From assembly GCA_031285975.1 (NCBI GenBank), contig JAITVE010000251.1:1-11205 (forward strand): a stretch of DNA of 11,205 bases, given 5' to 3'. The translations under genes and the position numbers were made by a program. The notes below the pieces were generated by a model. That model worked only from the letters and a program-made list of their open reading frames with translations. It made no database searches and was not told the DNA's origin. The stretch's first letter is position 1. Every line of letters starts with the position of its first letter. Of the stretch, positions 4,469 through 11,205 are shown one piece after another. This stretch comes from Candidatus Adiutrix sp. GTDB taxonomy: Bacteria; Desulfobacterota; Desulfarculia; Adiutricales; Adiutricaceae.

Positions 4469-4686
4469 TCCTGATCGGGAAAAAATTTTTCAGCCTGGCA
4501 TGGGAGTTCCATTGCCGGGCCAATGCCGTTTGTGGAAATTGAAAAATGGCGGCCCGCGCCGCCCGGCAGAAATTGAAGAAAATCAGCGGCCTGAGCCGTC
4601 GCCATATATAAAGGGGAGCCATCCCCGCTGGTCGTCAACCTCTCAGGCGGAGCCCCCGGGCCCGCCGCCCTACAGGAGAAAACCAT

Positions 4687-7600
4687 ATGCCCGCGCGTTA
4701 CAGCAACCTGCGCATCCGCAAAACGTTTGGGAAAACCGAACAAGTTACGGATATGCCCAACCTCATCGAAATGCAGCGCTGCTCCTACGAACGCTTCCTG
4801 CAGAAAGACGTGGCCCCGGAACAGCGTGAGCCCCAGGGGCTCCAGGCCGTTTTCAAAAGCGTCTTCCCCATCCGCGATTTTTCCGGCCTGGCCAACCTGG
4901 AATTCATTTCCTACAGCTTCGACGAAGTGAAGTACGAAGTGGACGAGTGCCTGGCCAAGGGCATGACCTACGAAGCGCCCCTGAAAATCCGCGTGGCCCT
5001 GGAAGTCTACGACCAGGACAAGGAAACCGGCGTGAAGACCATTCGCGGCGGCGTGAAGGAGCAGGAAATCTATTTCGGCACCCTGCCGCTGATGACCAGC
5101 CAGGGCACCTTCATCGTCAACGGCACCGAGCGCGTCATCGTCTCCCAGCTTCACCGCTCGCCGGGCATTTTCTTCGACCACGACAAGGGCAAGACCCACT
5201 CCTCGGGCAAGATTTTATATTCGGCCCGCATCATCCCCATGCGCGGCTCCTGGCTCGACCTGGAGATGGACCCCAAGGACATCATCTACGTGCGCATCGA
5301 CCGGCGGCGCAAGTTCCCGGTGACCCTGCTCCTGAAGTCCCTGGGCTACACCGCCCAGGAACTCCTGGACTATTTCTATGACAAGGACATCCTGCGCTTC
5401 CGCGACGGCAAGGTCTACCGCGATGTGGCCCCGACTCTCTTGATCGGCCAGAAAGTCCAGGCGGAAATCACCGACCCGGAAACCAATAAGCCGTTGGTGC
5501 GCAAGGGCAAAAAGATCACCCGCGTGGCCGCCCGCCGCCTTGAGGAACTCGGCATCCGCGAGACCGAGGCCGGGCTGGAAGAATTTTTCGGCCACTATGC
5601 CGCCCGCGACGTCATCAACCCCGAGACCGGCGAAATCATCATCGGCTTGAACGAGCCCTTCACTGAGGAAGTGTATGAGGCCATGACCGCCGCCGGGGTC
5701 ACCGAGCTGCCGCTCTTGTTCATCGACAATTCCAACATCAGCTCGTCCTTCCGCGACACCCTGCTGCTGGACAAGGTGGAAACCACCCAGGAAGCGATTC
5801 TGGAGATTTACCGGAAAATCCGGCCCTCCACCCCGCCGACCCCGGAAGTGGCCCAGACCTTTTTTGACAACCTCTTTTTCAACCCCGAGCACTACGACCT
5901 CTCGCCCGTGGGCCGCCTGAAGCTGAACCTGCGCCTCTTCGACGACACCGGCAACGCCGACCTGGCCTCCGATTTGGCCGTGCAGGTGCTGCGGCCCCTG
6001 GACATCCTGGCCGCCGTCAAAGAACTGGTGAAACTGAAGGACGACCCCACCAGCGAGGTGGACGATATCGACCACCTGGGCAACCGCCGCGTCCGCGCCG
6101 TTGGCGAATTATTGGAAAACCAGTACCGCGTGGGCCTGGTGCGCATGGAGCGGGCCATCAAGGAGCGCATGAGCCTTCAGGAAGTCGATACCCTGATGCC
6201 TCACGACCTCATCAACTCCAAGCCGGTTTCGGCGGTGGTGAAGGAATTTTTCGGCACCTCCCAGCTGAGCCAGTTCATGGATCAAAACAACCCGCTGTCG
6301 GAAATCACCCACAAGCGCCGCCTGTCGGCCCTCGGGCCGGGCGGTTTGACCCGCGACCGGGGCGGGTTTGAGGTGCGCGACGTGCATCCCACCCACTACG
6401 GCCGCATCTGCCCCATTGAAACGCCGGAAGGCCCGAACATCGGCCTTATCGTGTCCCTCTCCACCTATGCCAGGGTCAACGACTACGGCTTCATCGAAAC
6501 GCCCTACCGCACCGTGGCGGACGGCGTGGCCACCGATGAAGTGCGCTACCTCACCGCCCTGGAAGAAAAAGACCTGGCCGTGGCCCAGGCCAACGTGGCC
6601 CTGGAAAAAGGCGGCTTCATCGTGGACGAACTGGTGCCCTGCCACGTCAACGGCGAGTTCGTGCAGGTGCCCCGCGAGGAAGTGCGGCTGATGGACGTGT
6701 CCCCCAACCAGTTGGTGTCGGTGGCCGCCTCCCTGGTGCCCTTCCTGGAGCACGACGACGCCAACCGCGCCCTGATGGGCTCCAACATGCAGCGCCAGGC
6801 CGTGCCCCTTCTGCGCACCGACGCGCCGTTGGTGGGCACCGGCATCGAGTCGGTGGTGGCCCGCGATTCCGGGGTCACCGTGGTGGCCAAGTATGACGGC
6901 GTGGTGGAAGACGCCGACGCCTCCCGCATCGTGGTGCGCTATACCGACGCCGAGGCCGACGCCTCCGGCCAGTGGGTGAACATTTACAAGCTCACCAAGT
7001 TCCAGCGCACCAACCAGAGCACCTGCTTCAACCAGCGGCCCATCGCCAAGCCCGGCGATTTGGTGCGCAAGGGGCAGATCATCGCCGACGGCCCGGCCAC
7101 GGAACTGGGCGAACTGGCCCTGGGCCGCAACGTCATGGTGGCCTTCATGACCTGGGGCGGCTATAACTTCGAAGACTCCATCCTGGTCTCCGAACGTTTG
7201 GTGAAGGAAGATGTCTTCACTTCCGTCCACATCGAGGAATTCGAAACCGTGGCCCGCGACACCAAGCTGGGCCCCGAGGAAATTACGCGGGATATACCGA
7301 ACTTGGGTGAAGATTCGCTGGCCAACCTCGACGGCGCGGGCATCATCCGCATCGGGGCCGAGGTGAAGCCGGGCAACATCCTGGTGGGCAAAATCACCCC
7401 CAAGGGCGAAACCCAGCTTTCGCCGGAGGAAAAGCTCCTGCGGGCCATTTTTGGCGAAAAGGCCTCGGACGTGAAAGACACCTCCCTCCGCGTGCCGCCG
7501 GGGGTGGAGGGCACGGTCATCGACGCCCGGGTCTTCTACCGCAAGGGCGTGGACAAGGACGAGCGCAGCCAGCAGATTGAAAACGACGAAATCGCCCGCC

Positions 7601-8946
7601 TGATGAAAGACCAGGAGGACGAAATCCATATCGTCACCAAGAACACCCAGAAACGCCTGGCCGAATATCTGGTCGGCAAAACCCTGGCCTCCCAGGTCAC
7701 CGACGGCCGCAAGCACAGCCCCGTGCTGAAAAAGAAGGACGTGGTCTCCGCCGAAGTCGTGGAGCAGATCGCCCCCTCGGCCTGGGCCAAAGTGCAGCTT
7801 GTGGAAGACAAGGCCGGGGCCATTGCCGAGGAAATCGACAAGGCCGTGGCCTACTACGAAGAGCAGGTGGAACTGATCCGCCTCATCTTCGAAAAGAGGG
7901 TGGCCAAGCTCAAAAAGGGCGACGAGATGCCTCCGGGAGTCATCAAGATGGTCAAGGTTTACGTGGCCATGAAGCGCAAACTCTCGGTGGGCGACAAAAT
8001 GGCCGGCCGCCACGGCAACAAGGGCGTCGTCTCCCGCATTCTGCCGGAAGAGGACATGCCCTTCTTCGAAGACGGCACCCCCGTGGATCTGGTCTTGAAC
8101 CCCCTGGGCGTTCCCAGCCGTATGAACGTGGGCCAGATTATGGAAACCCACCTGGGCTGGGCCAGTAAGGAACTGGGCAGGCAAATCGGCGAAATGGTGG
8201 ACGCGGCCAACCGCGAGGGTTTGCGCCAAAAGTTCAAAGCCGTGCTCGGCGAGCGCGATTTTGAGCGCTGGTGCGCCGACCTCACCGACGAGGACCTGCT
8301 GGACTTGGCCTCCCGTTCCGCCAAGGGCCTCCACGTGGCCACCCCCGTCTTCGACGGCGCGGAGGAATACGAGATCAAGGCCATCCTGGCGGAAGCCGGG
8401 CTCCCGGACATCGGCCAGACCGTGCTGCGCGACGGCCGCACCGGCGAGCGTTTCGAGAACGAAGTCACCGTGGGCATTATGTACATGCTCAAGCTTCACC
8501 ATCTGGTGGACGACAAAATCCACGCCCGCTCCATCGGGCCCTACTCCCTGGTCACCCAGCAGCCCTTGGGCGGCAAGGCCCAGTTCGGCGGGCAGCGTTT
8601 GGGCGAAATGGAAGTCTGGGCCATGGACGCCTCCGGCGCGGCCTACAGCCTCCAGGAATTCCTCACCGTCAAGAGCGACGACGTGGCCGGGCGCACCAGG
8701 ATGTATGAAAAGATCGTCAAGGGCGACAACATCCTGGAAGCGGGTTTGCCGGAAAGCTTCAACGTTCTGGTCAAGGAACTCCAGTCCCTGGGCCTGGACG
8801 TGGACATGGAAGGCGACGAGCCCGAGGAGATGACCGTCGAGCAGGCCAACATCGCGGCCCTGCCGGACGCGCTGGCCGAGATTATGTCGGCCCCGGCCCC
8901 CGCGCCCCTGCCGATGCCCGAAGCCGAGCCCGCGCTCGAAAATTGA
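4687..8946 (+). CDS. rpoB: DNA-directed RNA polymerase subunit beta
   Basis: This 1419-residue protein is the beta subunit, forming one pincer of the polymerase and half of the active site. The start ATG 4687 follows AGGAG at 4674-4678 (8-base spacing). The rifampicin pocket is intact: '[20 protein letters not shown]' begins at residue 523, with Gln529, Asp532, His542 and Ser547 at the positions of E. coli 513, 516, 526 and 531, so rifampicin sensitivity is predicted. '[15 protein letters not shown]' and '[12 protein letters not shown]' (Lys1104 and Lys1112, E. coli 1065 and 1073) are present. Both lineage insertions of the proteobacterial type appear to be there: one near residues 240-370, and a helical one before '[18 protein letters not shown]'. 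E. coli beta ends at about residue 1377 of this protein. The remaining 42 residues are an extra acidic, Ala/Pro-rich tail. It is followed by rpoC after 70 bases. Confidence 0.98.
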   Translation: MPARYSNLRIRKTFGKTEQVTDMPNLIEMQRCSYERFLQKDVAPEQREPQGLQAVFKSVFPIRDFSGLANLEFISYSFDEVKYEVDECLAKGMTYEAPLKIRVALEVYDQDKETGVKTIRGGVKEQEIYFGTLPLMTSQGTFIVNGTERVIVSQLHRSPGIFFDHDKGKTHSSGKILYSARIIPMRGSWLDLEMDPKDIIYVRIDRRRKFPVTLLLKSLGYTAQELLDYFYDKDILRFRDGKVYRDVAPTLLIGQKVQAEITDPETNKPLVRKGKKITRVAARRLEELGIRETEAGLEEFFGHYAARDVINPETGEIIIGLNEPFTEEVYEAMTAAGVTELPLLFIDNSNISSSFRDTLLLDKVETTQEAILEIYRKIRPSTPPTPEVAQTFFDNLFFNPEHYDLSPVGRLKLNLRLFDDTGNADLASDLAVQVLRPLDILAAVKELVKLKDDPTSEVDDIDHLGNRRVRAVGELLENQYRVGLVRMERAIKERMSLQEVDTLMPHDLINSKPVSAVVKEFFGTSQLSQFMDQNNPLSEITHKRRLSALGPGGLTRDRGGFEVRDVHPTHYGRICPIETPEGPNIGLIVSLSTYARVNDYGFIETPYRTVADGVATDEVRYLTALEEKDLAVAQANVALEKGGFIVDELVPCHVNGEFVQVPREEVRLMDVSPNQLVSVAASLVPFLEHDDANRALMGSNMQRQAVPLLRTDAPLVGTGIESVVARDSGVTVVAKYDGVVEDADASRIVVRYTDAEADASGQWVNIYKLTKFQRTNQSTCFNQRPIAKPGDLVRKGQIIADGPATELGELALGRNVMVAFMTWGGYNFEDSILVSERLVKEDVFTSVHIEEFETVARDTKLGPEEITRDIPNLGEDSLANLDGAGIIRIGAEVKPGNILVGKITPKGETQLSPEEKLLRAIFGEKASDVKDTSLRVPPGVEGTVIDARVFYRKGVDKDERSQQIENDEIARLMKDQEDEIHIVTKNTQKRLAEYLVGKTLASQVTDGRKHSPVLKKKDVVSAEVVEQIAPSAWAKVQLVEDKAGAIAEEIDKAVAYYEEQVELIRLIFEKRVAKLKKGDEMPPGVIKMVKVYVAMKRKLSVGDKMAGRHGNKGVVSRILPEEDMPFFEDGTPVDLVLNPLGVPSRMNVGQIMETHLGWASKELGRQIGEMVDAANREGLRQKFKAVLGERDFERWCADLTDEDLLDLASRSAKGLHVATPVFDGAEEYEIKAILAEAGLPDIGQTVLRDGRTGERFENEVTVGIMYMLKLHHLVDDKIHARSIGPYSLVTQQPLGGKAQFGGQRLGEMEVWAMDASGAAYSLQEFLTVKSDDVAGRTRMYEKIVKGDNILEAGLPESFNVLVKELQSLGLDVDMEGDEPEEMTVEQANIAALPDALAEIMSAPAPAPLPMPEAEPALEN

Positions 8947-8955
8947 CGCCCTTAC

Positions 8956-8986
8956 GGGGGCCGGACTGTCATTGGGCCCGGCCCTC
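8956..8986 (+). other. Hairpin between rpoB and rpoC
   Basis: GGGGGCCGG (8956-8964) pairs with CCGGCCCTC (8978-8986; nine pairs with one G-U) across a 13-nt loop. No U-run follows directly; the purine-rich stretch after it leads into the rpoC Shine-Dalgarno GGAGG (9006-9010). It is probably an mRNA stability or spacing element, not a terminator. Confidence 0.5.
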
Positions 8987-9016
8987 ACCCCAGTGGAAAA
9001 AAAACGGAGGAAACCC

Positions 9017-11205
<2,189 letters not shown>

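Noticed and set aside
4496..4516. Possible sigma-54 promoter (TGGCATG ... TTGCC)
   Set aside because: The GG and GC elements are 15 bases apart instead of the required 10. The segment is better explained as an imperfect hairpin.
6109..8988. 959-codon open frame on the minus strand, antisense to rpoB
   Set aside because: Its product is His/Gly/Val/Leu-rich without any family signature. Long antisense frames are expected opposite GC-rich genes with strong third-position GC, and the + strand frame is unmistakably rpoB.

Overview
This window is an ordinary but well-preserved bacterial core locus in the order tuf (3' end), rpmG, trnW, secE, nusG, rplK, rplA, rplJ, rplL, rpoB, rpoC (5' part), all on the + strand. 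It carries the transcription/translation 'beta' cluster: the end of EF-Tu, a small ribosomal protein, tRNA-Trp, a Sec translocase subunit, the elongation factor NusG, the L1 stalk and L7/L12 stalk proteins, and the two large RNA polymerase subunits. The protein sequences look like a GC-rich deltaproteobacterium (Desulfobacterota sensu lato). Pointers are the tuf-rpmG-trnW-secE-nusG order, the L33 ending in CPFDQKHT, the beta N-terminus '[17 protein letters not shown]', and the beta-prime N-terminus with '[25 protein letters not shown]'. The beta N-terminus does not look like that of Desulfovibrio as I remember it, so I favour a Syntrophobacter/Desulfarculus-like lineage with low confidence. 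No CRISPR, IS, phage or foreign-looking gene was seen.

Layout: 1-123 is the EF-Tu C-terminus, followed by an intrinsic terminator. Positions 188-526 hold rpmG, tRNA-Trp(CCA) and two hairpins; 527-1411 hold secE and nusG. The 358-bp gap 1412-1769 contains a run of hairpins (one a probable terminator), then a near-consensus sigma-70 promoter whose -35 box lies in a perfect 12-bp inverted repeat, then a structured leader of about 150 nt before rplK. That leader contains an apparent copy of the 23S rRNA L1-binding site. rplK-rplA follow, then a 208-bp gap with a recognisable L10 leader and a long hairpin next to the rplJ Shine-Dalgarno. rplJ and rplL are separated by a small terminator-like hairpin. 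The 438-bp gap before rpoB holds an 11-bp GC-rich hairpin, a weak terminator and a promoter candidate. rpoB (1419 codons) carries an unusual 42-residue C-terminal tail. rpoC begins at a GTG and runs off the right edge.

How it works together: the gaps, rather than the genes, hold most of the interest. They suggest at least two ribosomal-protein feedback loops (L1 on rplK-rplA, L10-L7/L12 on rplJ-rplL) plus transcriptional punctuation that sets the ratio between ribosomal proteins and RNA polymerase, as in the homologous E. coli operons. I found no candidate for a wholly new system. The best leads are the palindrome over the rplK promoter, the rRNA-mimic leader and the RpoB tail.
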